64,000 nt of DNA from Chlamydoabsidia padenii (GCA_025330725.1 JAIWND010000048.1:62001-126000), one strand, 5' to 3'; numbered from the stretch's first letter, positions 49,132 through 61,398 are shown. Translations and numbers: made by a program. The notes: generated by a model not told the origin, from the letters alone.

Positions 49132-50599
49132 ATGACTTTACCTACACCACATATTAGTCCACTCGTTACAACATTAAAGAAACAACAACAACAAGAAAAT
49201 ACAACTACAGCTTTACCACGCAACAGTCAACAGCACCCAATGCATCTCAACAATAAAAACAGCACTTCTTCACTCTTCGCCAACCTATCGACTGGTCCTG
49301 AGAAAGCCATGAGCGTACTGTCATCAGCCTTAAGTTATCAATACTCTAGCACATTAGATACTCATGACTATCCGGAAGATGGCACTTCGATTCATTCTGC
49401 ACCCACTTTACCCGAAGACGATGATGCTTTAACAAAAAAAGATCTGGACTCTGTTATCGAATCTCACAAAGATCTTTTGGCGGCTGCACAGACTTATCGG
49501 GAACAACTAACTCAATTGGCGTCTGCTTCTGCTAATTTTGGAATCGCTTTGGAAACGGCTGCAAAGCACAAGACAACTATGGATGCAGGTAAAAAGGGAA
49601 AGAAATGCAGAAACACACACACACACACACACAAGCAGCGAACTGAATTTGCTTTTGTGTTTCAATAGGCGATGGTTTAATGGCAGCTGGTGGTTTACAA
49701 TTCTTGATATCCAATCATCATCAAATCTTGGTAAGGCATAATAATTACCATCATCTTTTTGGCACATGGTTAAAACAGTGGCTTCTATTTTAGGCCGATA
49801 CGATGCACAAAACGTTTGAAATATCGCTGGCTGAGCATATCGAAGAACATAAATCCACTATCAAGGTAGGAAAAAAAAAATCGGTTAAGGAAAAAGGGAA
49901 ATCACTCACTTTTTTTATATGCAATAGAAAAGTCAAGACAATTACAACACAGCACTTCAAATGATCAGCAAGAACATTCGACAAAAAGAAACCGCTAATC
50001 TACAACAAGCTAAAAAGGGTCAACGTGATCTTCGTCAGTATAGACGCACCTTGACTGAACTGACTCGGCAAGTGGATGAATTGGATTATATCAAAACGAC
50101 ATATAATCAACGAATGCTGGGTATCGAACAACATTATCATCAAGCGCTCTTGTACCAAACCGGTTGGCTCGTCCGTGCTCAAGTGGATGTCTATGAACTC
50201 TTGGCAAGTAAAGGGTTGAGCGACTCGACCTTGGAACAGTTAATCCAACAACACCCTGATCCATTCAACTCTTATGCGACTGATACTGCCAATGATTTCT
50301 TTACTGTCCTTCCACCCAGTTCTTTAATTGATCCATTACCGACGACAACTTCTTCCATTTTACTTGACACCGACAAGCTGGTGAATCCTACTTACTTTGA
50401 CTCTCGCACCACCACACCGTTTTTATACAAACGACCGGGGTCTTCTTACGATCAACAACGATCAAAAGTAATGGCGATTAGCAGTGGTAGCAGCAATAGT
50501 GGGAACAGCAGTAGTGATGAACATAGTAGCACGGATACTTCTTGGAATGACGAACGATATACTAAAGAAATACCGGCTTGTAGTGGTGGTTTAGATTAG
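49132..50599 (+). CDS. IVY1: Ivy1-like BAR-domain protein
   Basis: ATG at 49132 (MTLPTPHISPLVTTLKKQQQ). A disordered, Gln/Asn/Ser-rich N-terminus precedes a helical domain: LTKKDLDSVIESHKDLLAAA, FLISNHHQILADTMHKTFEI, and a long basic helix QQAKKGQRDLRQYRRTLTEL, then YHQALLYQTGWLVRAQVDVY. The order and helices match the Ivy1 family of inverted BAR proteins, which in yeast bind phospholipids, the Rab Ypt7 and Vps33 at the vacuole. Three short introns (one with an AC microsatellite at 49613-49634) split the domain. A Ser/Asn-rich acidic tail ends at 50599. The BAR-type helical fold is likely; the Ivy1 orthology is less sure. Confidence 0.72.
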
Positions 50600-51305
50600 T
50601 TGATAACATTCCCTCTTCTTCATCTTTACTTTCCCTTCCTTTTGATTATGTTATCCTCTAATTATAGCTGCTAGTTTTAATATTACTTGTGATTCTATCC
50701 CTTCATGTATATATTATTATCTTTTTTTATATAGTCCAATCATTTATCTTAATTAAAACTCAATAAAGTGACCCTATTACAAAAAAATACAAACTCTCTC
50801 TTTCCCTCTCTCTTCAGACGACCCTTATTCAGGGTGTGCAAAGATTGTGATAAAGTTTAGCTTGTCGATTACCAAATGTTTTTTCTATAGATTATTTCTA
50901 AATGCCGCTGTGTTATCAGGTCCCCTAGTATGATACATGATTTAAAGTTTTCTTTCCCAAATAACTGAGTCAATTTCCTTTCACGGCTTGTTTTCGTATT
51001 AAAAATAGAATAGAAAAAAAAAAAAAAAAAAAAAAGGCTTGAAATAAAACGATTAAGTATGAAAATAAAGCCATGCGATCAAAAAGTGTGGGGTACAATA
51101 TTGAAAAGAAAAAGAAAAACGATGGTAGTTCGAACGCCGCTTGAATTCCAAGCTCAAGTAAGGCACCAATCATGCACAAGATATAAAACAAAAAGAGGGT
51201 TCCATGATTACACTAAGGAAAAGAAGGATACACCAAATGATTGACTATAAAGAGTCTCTTTATTTATTTTTGTCACATTTCTTTCACTTTTCTTTCTTTT
51301 TAAAA
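50600..51305. other. Intergenic region upstream of ATG22
   Basis: No gene supported; a tract of A (51012-51034) and the promoter side of the ATG22 gene. Confidence 0.5.
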
Positions 51306-53368
51306 ATGGTTGAAGCAGAAGACCTTTCTTACTCTTTAAAAGATAAACTCCGAGCTGATCCTTTTGCTTCGACTGAAGATCAAGTAGATGATAGTACAGA
51401 TGCTGGTAAAATCATCAAGGCACAACCACCTGCAACCAGATGGGAACTTTGGGGCTACTATCTCTACTATAATGGGGTAAGTTTAGATGATAGACATGTG
51501 ACTTTTTCTCACACACCACCCCTTCTTTTTAAAATAGAATAACGGATTCACGATGAATTCATACATGACTAACATATTACAATCATTGGCCTTCCAGGGA
51601 GGATTTGTTGATCCTGCTCATCCTGACATCAAGGGGTGTCCAGATTCACAAGGGCCATGTAATATTAACTGGGGAATGGGCAGTGTCCCTGTCCAATCCA
51701 TGATGTTATATCTCCAAGCCATCTCCTTTTCTATCCAATTCATTTTGTTTACCTCATTTGGGTCATTAGCCGACTATGGTAAATGGAACCGGTATATCCT
51801 TTTAATGGCGACCGTGATTTGTTGCTCTTGTCAGTTATTACCTATTGTCCTTGTGAATGATGATGGTAGTCATTGGAATGGTATGTTGGCTTTGGATGTT
51901 ATTGGGTTGATTTCGTACGGGATCACTTTGGTGTTTTATGGTGCTGCCTTTCCGACTTTAAGGTAAAGGTTACACAAAGATATGGAATTTACATTTACTT
52001 GATCTAATTTTTCTTTTTCTTTTTCCTAGTGATAATCTTCCTGTGGTTAGAGCTGCTCGTACCAATGCTAATTTGTCTAAAAGTGAAAAGATGGCAGTAG
52101 TGGAACGATGGCGTAATCATGTCTCTGCTATATCAACCACTTTCTCAAACATTGGCTTTTTGGTGGTCACTGGTAAACAATAATAACGAAAGACACGGAA
52201 CCACTTTATTATACTAATTTATTTTTACTTTTAGGTGTCCTCTCTGGTGCTTCTTATAGTGCTTATCCCAACTATGATTTCCCCCCTGATACCGAACACG
52301 TTCTTGGTAATGCACCCATCTTTAATTATATTGCCACTGTAGTTTGTGCCGGTTACTTTGTGATCAATGCCATCCCCTACTTTGTAGCTCAGCCGAAAGG
52401 TCGACGGGGCCCTGATCTTCCAGAAGGTGCAAATCATTTTACTGTTGGATGGAAATCTGTCTTTCAGGCTTTTAGGTAATAATATCACCGAAAAGGGATA
52501 TCAATATGTAATCTTGACCCTCTCGAAACAAATTAGGGAAATCCGTCAATTCCGATATCTTTTCTTGTATATCTTTTCCTACTTTTTATTCTCGGATGCG
52601 GTGTCTACTACTAATCAAATGATTGGTATTATCCAAGGCAACATCACCAGTTTTAATGCTCGACAAACTACTATATTAAACTTGGCTTCTGCTGTCACTT
52701 CCATCATTGGCTGTCTCTTTTTTTTATGTCTCTCCAAAATGTTTGGTGTGCGTACCAAGGTCAATCTGTTTATCATCATTGTCTTGTCAGGTGTTATTGC
52801 TGTCTGGGGCTGTTTTGGTATTGGACTGTCTAATTTTGGATTCAAGAATGTTTGGGAATTATGGTTTTTCTATGTTTGGTCAGGTAAAAAATGGGGGTTC
52901 TTTTTTTAATTTTTGGCTCATCCCACTTTTTTAATAGGCTTATTCACAGCACCGGTTTGGGCTTGGCAACAGACCATGTTGGCGGAATTGGTTCCTAAGG
53001 GTAAAGAGAATCTCTTCTTTTCCCTTTTTGGTATTGTCAATAAAGGATCAGGTAAATGAATCATCACCAATGTACATTCACTCAACCTTTTATATATAGC
53101 TTGGGTGGGACCTGTCATTATTGGTGCTCTTACCGAAAAGACAGACAACATTTATACGGGATGGGCGGTGGTCTTGGCTTTCTTCGTTGCCGGTCTGGTC
53201 GTCCTCTACTTTGTAGATGTGAAAAAGGCCAAGCTTGATATCGAAAGGTACTATATCGAAATCGAAAAGCAAGAGCTGGCTGCTTTGAACATTCAACCTG
53301 ATCACAATGAAAAACTGGAATTGGAATCCTCATCAGTCGAAAAGGTGTTGGTCTCAAATGATAAATAG
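51306..53368 (+). CDS. ATG22: Atg22-type vacuolar amino acid effluxer
   Basis: A major-facilitator-like membrane protein that exports amino acids released by autophagic breakdown from the vacuole. ATG at 51306 (MVEAEDLSYSLKDKLRADPF). The first conserved block is RWELWGYYLYYNG followed, after an intron, by NGFTMNSYMTNILQSLAFQG. Later blocks are TSFGSLADYGKWNRYILLMA, YGAAFPTLSDNLP, REIRQFRYLFLYIFSYFLFS (with SDAVSTTNQM) and WQQTMLAELVPKGKENLFFS, then KGSAWVGPVIIGALTE, all typical of Atg22. Around a dozen hydrophobic segments are present across eight or so exons. It converges with the heat-shock factor gene. Confidence 0.93.
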
Positions 53369-53699
53369 TTTATCCCCCCTCTCCTTTATATTCTTTTAAT
53401 ACTTGTTGACTGTTGTCAATGTATCTTTTAATTACATTTGTATAAAAACCTACCTCACATATTAATAATCTGCTGACTTGTATGCCATGTCCCATTACCA
53501 CAAAAGCAAGGTACATGATCGGGATTTTAATTTGCCGATCTGCATTAAAAAATTAAAATGCTCCCCTACATCATCCATACAAAGTAAATAGCAAGCACGG
53601 ATAAAAAGCCATGCAAGTGTTTTAATCGTTTATTAACTAATTAGAATAAAAAGTCTATCAACTAATCTAAACTATACTATATGATACAACCTGTCACCC

Positions 53700-54896
53700 C
53701 TAGAAATAAGTATTGCCAAGGGTATAATTATTGGAAAGATTGTAAGGATCTTCAGAAGAGGAGCCACGATGAGAAGAGTCTATGGTGAGCATCATAGGGC
53801 TTGGCGGTAAAGGTGTATTGGTAGCGATGTTAAAAGACACAGGTGAAAAAAAGTGATCCCATTGTTGTTCAGGCACTTTGATCCCATTATTATTGTCGAG
53901 TGTAGGCGGTGTAGGCGGTGATGGCCTATGGTTTTCTTGTTTCGTATTAATCATCACCGTCTGGAATGACCCGTCTGTTAAACAAGATGTTGATAACGAG
54001 CGTCGTCGTTGGGTTGTTTTATGCTGTTGTTGCTGTTGTTGCTGTTGTTGTTGTTGTTGTTGCTGTTGCTGTTGCTGTTGCTGTTGTTGTTGTTCGGTTA
54101 ACTGTCGGATCTGAATGTCTTGGTCTTGTTGTATTTTCCTTGATTCCTCCAATCCATGAAGTACCATTGTATACGTTTCTTGTATTGCTTGGAATTGTTG
54201 ATAGAGTTCGGCATGAGATAGTTGTAGCATTTGGAGTGATGCACGCAGGTCGCTAGAGTTTCGTTGGTTGTCAGGGTCCATGGTTTTTCGTTTCACTTCT
54301 TTGAGTAGGTCCGGTCGATTACGAATAAAGTGGGAATGAGAGAATTCCAACACTTCGTTTTCGCTGGAGCGTTGACCCCTCGGTGCTTTACTGATCTTGT
54401 GGAATCCGTACCTATGTTTATCAATGGATAAGTGTTAGCTTTCAAAGGGTGTTAAAGCACGGACTGTTTCTTTTAAGAACTTGCATGTTTAAAAGCCGGA
54501 CAAAACTGGAAAAGTTGTTGTGTTTAAAGTGAGTAGGAAGGACTTGAGAAGCAAAGAGTTTGGTATTACGTACTGCAAAGGAAGTGCCAGAAGGTGTCCA
54601 AGAAATGAGATCAGGGTTAGTATTATTGTCTAACATGCTATTAAAAAGGTATAGAGAAGATTAGTCACAGCATGAGGTGAATAATGTTCAAGTTGAACTT
54701 GCCTGTATAACTTTTCAATAAAAGTGTTGACACTTTTCTTTACTGATTTCCTATGTGTTGATGTTGTTGGTGTATTTTTGCTGGTGTTGTTCACACGGGG
54801 TGCCGTTTCATACATACAGTCGGAACCATAATCTGAGGAGGATGGCGATAAGGTGTCAGTATAAGGATTAGGTGATAAAAAGGAGAGTGAATCCAT
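53700..54896 (-). CDS. Heat-shock transcription factor
   Basis: An HSF-type DNA-binding protein. ATG at 54896 ([20 protein letters not shown]). The DNA-binding domain starts [13 protein letters not shown] and continues [39 protein letters not shown] and, across an intron, [12 protein letters not shown]. That intron (about 54418-54488) uses a GC donor (GCAAGT) and restores the universally conserved NMYGF. The recognition helix reads FVRLLN where HSFs usually have FVRQLN. A coiled-coil oligomerisation region ([20 protein letters not shown]) is followed by 23 Gln and a Ser/Pro-rich tail ending at 53700. Three introns are seen. Which fungal HSF paralogue this is cannot be told. Confidence 0.92.
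54024..54092 (-). repeat. CAG/CAA repeat coding 23 glutamines
   Basis: A 69-nt mixed CAG/CAA run in the heat-shock factor gene, just after its coiled coil. Confidence 0.95.
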
Positions 54897-55403
54897 GGTA
54901 GTATGTAATGTTAATGTTTGCTGATCAATCAACTGAAAAAGAGGAGAAGGAGAGGGAGAGGGAGAGAAGAAAATATTTTTATGCCATGGGTTGGAAGCCA
55001 GCCGAGTCGGGATATGAATATTAAAGTGCGTTTGGTTTCACATCCACATTGCCCCATTGACCCAATTTCACCTCAACATGATCAGTCGGATCTGCCGGAT
55101 CATAATCACACCATAATATATATATATATATATCAATAGTATTATAAAATGAATAGTTAAAAGGTAATCAGCACTAAAGTACAAGGAAAAATTTGACACT
55201 CACCAAAAATGTTTCGAAATGAGAGATAATCCATTCAACCAAGTATGTTTTTTAATAAGAGAGATTTAGTTTTGAAAGAGGATAGCACACGTCAATTCCT
55301 TGGATTATCGCATGTGACAACTGAAACTAGAGGTTGCATGAGGTTTTACCTTGTGGTGGCGAGATTTATAAACCCCGCTCAGGGCCCAACAAAAGTCCGA
55401 TAA

Positions 55404-55426
55404 TCCTACATGTCCGTAGCATGTCC
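55404..55426 (-). repeat. Diverged copy of the CGTAGCAAAT-family end
   Basis: In reverse it reads GGGACATGCTACGGACATGT, matching most of the first 20 bases of the terminal repeat of the element at 24811. No second end was found. Confidence 0.45.
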
Positions 55427-56014
55427 CTCTTTCCAAGTGTATTCTATAAAACGTACCTATTGAAATCTCGTGCTTGTACACACGACATCTCAGATCTTGA
55501 ACTCGCATGGACGACCTTGGCCAGCTCCTCCCCCTTTTTTGTAGTTACTTTATGCACGCTGTATGCGCCTCGCTGTTACATATTGAATCATGTTTTTTGA
55601 CACTGACAAGGACACTTGTGAATGGTGAACAATACCTGCCAGCTCAGGATAGAAACTGGATCTATCCTCTCAGATAACTGAAAATTCTAATCCTCATAAA
55701 TCATGTTCCTGCTGTTAGTCTCTTTTTTTTTTTTTTTCGAGGAAAAGGAAGAAGAAGATAAAAGATAATAGTCATGTGGAGAAGGGAGTGCACATATCAA
55801 GGGTATTTTTAATTTGGATTCATAGCAATAAAAGAAACGAATAGCATTATCTGTCGCATGCAACGGTTTTGTTCATGTGCTTGTCTCAAACAATCCTCCC
55901 AGTTTATCTTGCCAACCAATTTTTTGGTAGTTGGTGATGAAATCGACGTCGGCTTGTTTACTGGCGTCCTCCGTTCTTGTTCCCATGACCACGTTTGAAC
56001 TTGACCGACGACTT

Positions 56015-56085
56015 TTCTGTTGTAGATGAGTATACCTTCTATCTAAACCCCTGATATCAGTGAAAAATACAGCAGTTCCAAACAC
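56015..56085 (-). repeat. Copy of the interior of the 24811 element
   Basis: This stretch (core ATCTAAACCCCTG) aligns with 25060-25130, and both keep a similar minus-strand translation (VFGTAVFFTDIRGLD here, NVGTATLFTNITGV there). They therefore appear to be fragments of one formerly coding element, family unknown. Confidence 0.55.
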
Positions 56086-56209
56086 CATGTCAAGTGCTTC
56101 CAATTGATGTTTCTAAATGACTATACCCATTTCATGTCAAGTGTTATATTTTCCCTGAACCCTTAATGAACAAAAAATTAAACTTGTTCGAGCTGCATAA
56201 AGTCGGAGT

Positions 56210-57580
56210 TTAACTATTAGCTTTATTGTTTAAAACGACAAAGTTCAGGAACCAAAAGTGACTTGGCCGATCAATCATAATCATCCCATTCTCATTTTCT
56301 TCACTATCACTCCCCATGGTCATTTTACGCTGATTTAAAACATCAGTCAAACTGGAAACCAGACCTTCATTGGGAGAAGGTGAGGTAGATTCGACCAGAC
56401 TCGATGCTCGATCATTACTTACTGTTACACGTAAATGATTCCCCTGTTTCAATGATCCAAAACCGTTAGTTGCACGAATCGATTTCATCAAACCTGATCT
56501 AGAATCATCTGTGGGAGATGGATGTCGCGGTGGTAAAGGGGGTGGGGCAGGATGATGAGTGGAAGACATGTTGACTCGTCCTGGTGGTGGTAGCGGTGGT
56601 GGCCGTCTACCTACTGTAAGAGAGAGAGAGAGAGAGAGAGTGTGTGTGTGTGTGTGTATCAAAAGGATGCATCTAGTTGATACTTTTTGGTTTACCTTTT
56701 GATTGATTGGATGCACTACTACGTCTTCATTCATGTTGTTGAAAGTACTCTTGGATAAAATCTTGGTTTTGTTCGATTTCTGATTCGGAAATCCCCAGTA
56801 CTCGAAGTTCTTTGATCAGTTTCTCCTCTTTCACACTAAACCTCATTTCCCGCTCATGGCCTACATGAGTGACATCTTCAAGAACACTAATGATATCATT
56901 TGTTACTTTGGGTTTTCGACATATTCTTGATCGTAAAAACCGGGAAGGGGTTTTTGATGCCTTGTGTTCTACAGAAAGACAGACATAATACGGAGCTTGA
57001 ATAAAGTTTATGCAAAAAAAGTGGACAAACCTGATTTGGTGGTTACCCCGACGATATAACTTATCATGAAAGACTTGTCCTTCTTCTTGATCAGAAAACT
57101 TTAGCCCAGCAAGATAATTCTAGTAGTAAGAAAAATGTTCCGAAAAAGATGGAATCCTCTTACGTCTGTGTCAAAAGTATAAAAGTAAGGTGTATCCTGA
57201 TTAAATTCAAAACATGCGTATAATTCCTGTTCCCAAAGGGCATTTCCTTCCTATCAACATTACGTTTTAGACATGATTATGACAAATGTTTAGTTCATTA
57301 TACCTCGATATCAATGATTCGAATGTAGTAAGCGTTGTTTTCCTTTATATCCTTTAGTAAAGCAGCTGCTCCCCCCCCAAAAAAAATAGTCCATTTTCGA
57401 GGATCTGGACTGGCAACATAAAGTCTTACTACTGCTGCTGTCAGTATTTTTAATTGACATGAGGAGGCTTAATATTCTAAAGAGAAAGCTCAAGGGAGAT
57501 GACACTATATGCATTATCGGAGTTGAAACAGTTTTCTTCATCTTGTTTTTATCAGAGTATAAATCAAGAGTGGTAGGCAT
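56210..57580 (-). CDS. LAS17: WASP/Las17 actin-nucleation promoter with an in-frame TGA
   Basis: An activator of Arp2/3. Start is the ATG at 57580 (MPTTLDLYSDKNKMKK); the first exon join is unsure. A WH1 domain follows: KILTAAVVRLYVASPDPRKW, ALLKDIKENNAYYIRIIDIE, EGNALWEQELYACFEF and YLAGLKFSDQEEGQVFHDKL, with REHKASKTPSRF at its end. Then comes a CRIB-like ISVLEDVTHVGHE and a GBD-like helix (KLIKELRVLGISESEI). The frame meets TGA at about 56726 after QEYFQQHE, then continues in frame RRSSASNQSK into the proline-rich GRRPPPLPPPGR. A WH2-like SRSGLMKSIRATNGFGSLK and a C-region-like LVSSLTDVLNQRKM with an acidic SDSEENENG follow. The C-terminus lacks the usual final DEW-type tail. Confidence 0.82.
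56618..56688. repeat. AG/TG microsatellite in a WASP-gene intron
   Basis: AG repeats followed by TG repeats fill most of the intron just upstream, on the coding strand, of the proline-rich exon. Confidence 0.85.
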
Positions 57581-58150
57581 GAGTATGTAAGGTAATGAAT
57601 AAGCAAAATGTCGGGATTTGAAACATCAATCATGCAAAAAAAAAAAAAAAAAAAAAAAAAGAGTATCTTTTTAAATAAGAGGTATTTGTTGTTTGACTTC
57701 CAATTGCTCTCCGTGTTTTTTCCCCTTCCCTCCATCATGCATCAACCTGTGTTTTATCATACATATATGCATATCTTGGCAAAACTGTATGAAATCAAAA
57801 AGGTGAGTAACATATTTGTACCCCTCCTTTTCCATTGCAATACTTGGATCGCATATGGGTTTTCAATGGCCGATTACTTTGGGCTTGCTTCATCAAGTCA
57901 TTTCAACTACAATAACACATATCAAAGTGTAGCAAAAGAAAAAAAAAAGAAAGAAAAGATAAGGGTAAATCAAGTTTAGGGTTCTTGTTGTTGGGGAAAT
58001 ATAAGCACACTGCTTGCTTCTCACGTCGGGATTTCAATTTTGGCAGGGAAAGCGAAAAATACATATTCCCCCCCCCTCCTGACTTTCTCTTTCTTTTCTT
58101 TCTTTCTTTTCTTTCTTTTTCTTTTACCTTCCTGAATCTTGCTCCACTTT
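57581..58150. promoter_or_regulatory. Divergent promoter region of LAS17 and SKT5
   Basis: Between the two divergent start codons lie an A tract (57636-57660) and, just before the SKT5 ATG, a long pyrimidine tract (58084-58128) typical of core promoters in such fungi. No gene is supported. Confidence 0.45.
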
Positions 58151-60285
58151 ATGGCAGATACTCTTTACTCTTCTTCCAATGTTGAGGCACCCGCAATGAC
58201 TCACTCTATAGTACACACGGCGGACGAATCAGCAATGTTAACTAGTGTGCCTTTGGAAAATCAACTTTTGGCAAGATCCACTGACGACAATCTACAAGAC
58301 GAGGCTCCATTCTATAAAACGTCTGAAACTTTTGTGACAACACTACCCTGTATTCTCACATTCGAAGACGATTTTATTGAATCTTGTCTGGATCTTGTTT
58401 ATGGCCAAAAGTCATCACAGCCCATTACTATCAACACAATGAACCAGGACAGTCCACCTCCTTTACCAACCAAAATAGTTGCCACCACTATCAACAATAT
58501 TTTAATAGAAAGGACGGATGACTTGAAGTTACACAGCAGCAGCAGTATCAACCAACAGCAGAATGAAATCCTAACACCTCCTTCATCGCCACCTCCTATT
58601 AACGAAGAAGAAGAAGAAGAAGAAGAAAATGCACCACTTCCGCCACCACCTTCAGCAAAGAAACTCCAATCTTTTGCTACCGTTATTACACCACCTGCAT
58701 TTGATTTAACTAGCACCAAATTTGATACGATCAGCACTCATGAATCTACCCTGCATGGATCTGGTCGCCAATCATTGTATTCACGTGCCACTGGGTCAAC
58801 TAGCTCAATCACCATTCATAACAATAACAGTCAACTGGACCTTCAGCAAGAACAACCTCTACCACCAATACCTCAGCACCAACAACCATCTCAAGAAAAA
58901 CATGAGCTATATTACACATCCTTGTAAGTAACTTGAAAGATGACAAAAAGAAAAGGAAACTCACCTCCTTTTTTCTTTTTTTAAAAAATAATAGCGACTC
59001 TCCTTTGTCAGATCTACCACTCAAGCTTACCAAGGTCAACATGATAGGAACCAGTATGATGGATGATGATGGGGACTATTATCCCGACAGCTCAGCCTAT
59101 GCGGCGTCGATCACCAAACCCGCTCCGAACCCGGTCTCCTTGAAGAAATACCACCCAGACTTTCCACCTATTACTCTTGACCAACTTTACCAATTCCGTC
59201 AACAAGCTGAAACCATGCCACATGATTCTGCACTTCAACTTCAATTTGCAATGTACCTGATGGAAGCGGTGGACCAGGTGTGGATCGAGGACCATGCACG
59301 CTCACATAAGGCCAAAACCGCGATGCTTGGTGAAGCCCAACGTATTGTCAAGACACTGGCAATGATGAAATCTAGCAAGATTGGACGACTAGGCTATGCA
59401 GAAGCCCAATTCTATCTCGCGAATGCGTACGGTGCGGGCCTGATGCTGCTTGAACAAAGTCACGACAAGGCCTTCCATCTCTACCTCCAAGGCTCCAAGC
59501 AATGTCATGCAGAATGTACGTACCGGGTAGGTGTATGTTACGAGCTGGGTTTGGGCACACGCAAGGACCATGCACGGGCGATCCGATTTTTCCGCAAGGC
59601 TGCCAAGTTGGGTGATCCGTCGGCCATGTATAAACTAGCTACTGTCTTGTTGCACGGTCATCTGGGACAAGAAAAGCATCCCAAGGAAGCCATCTCGTGG
59701 CTCAAACGTGCGGTACCTCTTGCCGATGCTTTCCATCCTCAAATCCTCCATGAATTGGGTCTGGCATATGAGGCCCATGATGGTGTGGTGCTTCCTTCGG
59801 TTATTCCTGATCTGGACTATGCTCGTGAACTCTTCACCAAGGCGGCGTTATTTGGCTATGCTCCTTCCCAATACAAACTTGGCTTGGCGTACGAAAATGG
59901 CCTCTGGCATTTACCTGTGGATTCCCGTCGTTCGATTGCTTGGTATAAAAAGGCGGCTGAACAAGGACATTTGGAATCTATTTTGGCCATCTCGGGGTGG
60001 TATTTGACGGGGGCACCCATCTTGCCTCAGGACGACTCGCAGGCTTATCTCTGGGCAAAAAGGGCAGCGGATGCGGGGTATGCAAAGGGACAGTATGCTT
60101 GTGGTTATTATTATGAAACGGGGATCGGCGTCCAACAGGACTGGGGGATGGCGAGACAATGGTATGAACGTGCGGCAAAGCAAAGGTATGCAAAGGCGAT
60201 CTCTCGGCTGGTGAATATGAAACGGATGCAGCATTCATCTCCAAAACAAACACCCGACAATAGAAATAGTTGTCAGATAATGTAA
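58151..60285 (+). CDS. SKT5: Skt5/Chs4-type chitin synthase activator
   Basis: A Sel1-repeat protein that activates and localises chitin synthase III at the plasma membrane. ATG at 58151 (MADTLYSSSNVEAPAMTHSI). Exon 1 codes a disordered Pro/Glu/Gln-rich region. After one intron (about 58925-58994) exon 2 has YYPDSSAYAASITKPAPNPV and a run of Sel1-like repeats (about 59390-60210), such as CTYRVGVCYELGLGTRKDHA, RFFRKAAKLGDPSAMYKLA and RGSIAWYKKAAEQG-type units. It ends NRNSCQIM: a C-terminal CaaX box (CQIM) that should be farnesylated, as in yeast Skt5. Exon 2 is markedly GC-richer than most of the window. Confidence 0.95.
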
Positions 60286-60630
60286 ATCATTCTACCTTTG
60301 GTATTAGTGTTATATCTTTTTGTCATACCTATCAATAAAATCATGTCTTTGTCTCTCTATCTCTCTCTCTCTTTTTTTTGGGGGGTATGCTCATCCGACG
60401 TCCAATCCTTCTTCTTCCATTACTTTGTAATTGAAAGTACCTTCTACTTTCATGATCAAAAGTTCTAGATCTGCCATGTCATGAAAAAACGATTTTTTGT
60501 AGTGTAATGCAAAATCAACTTTTGATCAACAGGAGTAGATTTTCGAATCTCGCTTTCATCGATTTCACTGGGGACTGAGACGGATTTAATTGTTTTTTTG
60601 TTTTCTTTCCAATCCAATCGATCTTGCGAA
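60286..60630. other. Spacer 3' of SKT5
   Basis: A CT-rich run (60350-60375) followed by TG-rich DNA; no gene supported. Confidence 0.5.
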
Positions 60631-60798
60631 ATGAATAATAAAACTTTGGGAGAAGAATCTTTTGCTTCTCTGACTATGGGCGATCAAATGTTGGTCATCT
60701 TTAGGATAATGAAAGAAATGCAACAGCAACTCAACACGTTGCAACAAGAACAACAACCGATGGATGCTGCTCCTACCAATGTATCTCGTACAAGATAG
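60631..60798 (+). CDS. Small hypothetical ORF, possibly first exon
   Basis: ATG at 60631 begins MNNKTLGEESFASLTMGDQM, followed by a Gln-rich helix, and stops after VSRTR at 60798. A later stretch reads NKWGRPYDVMVMQVNGQRQ if a GC-AG intron (donor near 61254, acceptor near 61329) is assumed, ending at about 61398. The two may belong to one small gene, but the join between them is not clear. Function unknown; possibly a relic of a mobile element. Confidence 0.3.
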   Translation: MNNKTLGEESFASLTMGDQMLVIFRIMKEMQQQLNTLQQEQQPMDAAPTNVSRTR

Positions 60799-61398
60799 TA
60801 CCCTCGCCCATCCAAAAGGACATACGATGCTTGCGTGTTTGAGGCAGAACGCCTTAATGGTGGAGGAATGATCTAGTTACGGCTATAAGAATAAGTTAAA
60901 GTCAATCATCAACAACACTTGTCTTGTAGTTACTACAGATTTGTTTAAATCTTTAACTTGGCCCAAACTCCCCGGCCAGACCAAGGCAGATATGATCAGG
61001 GCCTTCCATTCGGGCACTGTGGATTGGATACGTCTTCCTGTAAAGAAACTGGCTCGCCGTCTCCTACTTGCAAATTAAATGGCGTAATCTTTGGGGTGCG
61101 ATGAAAGGTGAGAGAATGCTTTTTTTCTCTGTGTCTAAATATGTGCCCCAACAAAAAGATGCAAATTGAAATAATGCCTTTACTAACAGTATATCTTTCC
61201 TTCATAATAGTATCTCATCACAAGCACCTCCACCAAGGCAAAACAAGTGGGGAAGGCAAGTACACAAGTGCAATTGTATTATAAATAATGATGATTTAAG
61301 CCAACGTTTATTGTGATGCTTCTTGTAGACCCTATGATGTGATGGTGATGCAAGTGAACGGTCAACGGCAAACTGGTACTTTCAAGTGTGGTTGAAAT

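Larger units (their letters stand above)
54897..56209. other. Repeat-bearing region between HSF and WASP genes
   Basis: No gene is supported. The region has a TA microsatellite (55116-55131), a solo repeat end at 55404-55426, the 56015-56085 repeat and T or GA tracts near 55722-55760. An open minus frame at 55873-56103 is partly homologous to the interior of the 24811 element and looks like an element relic. Confidence 0.5.
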
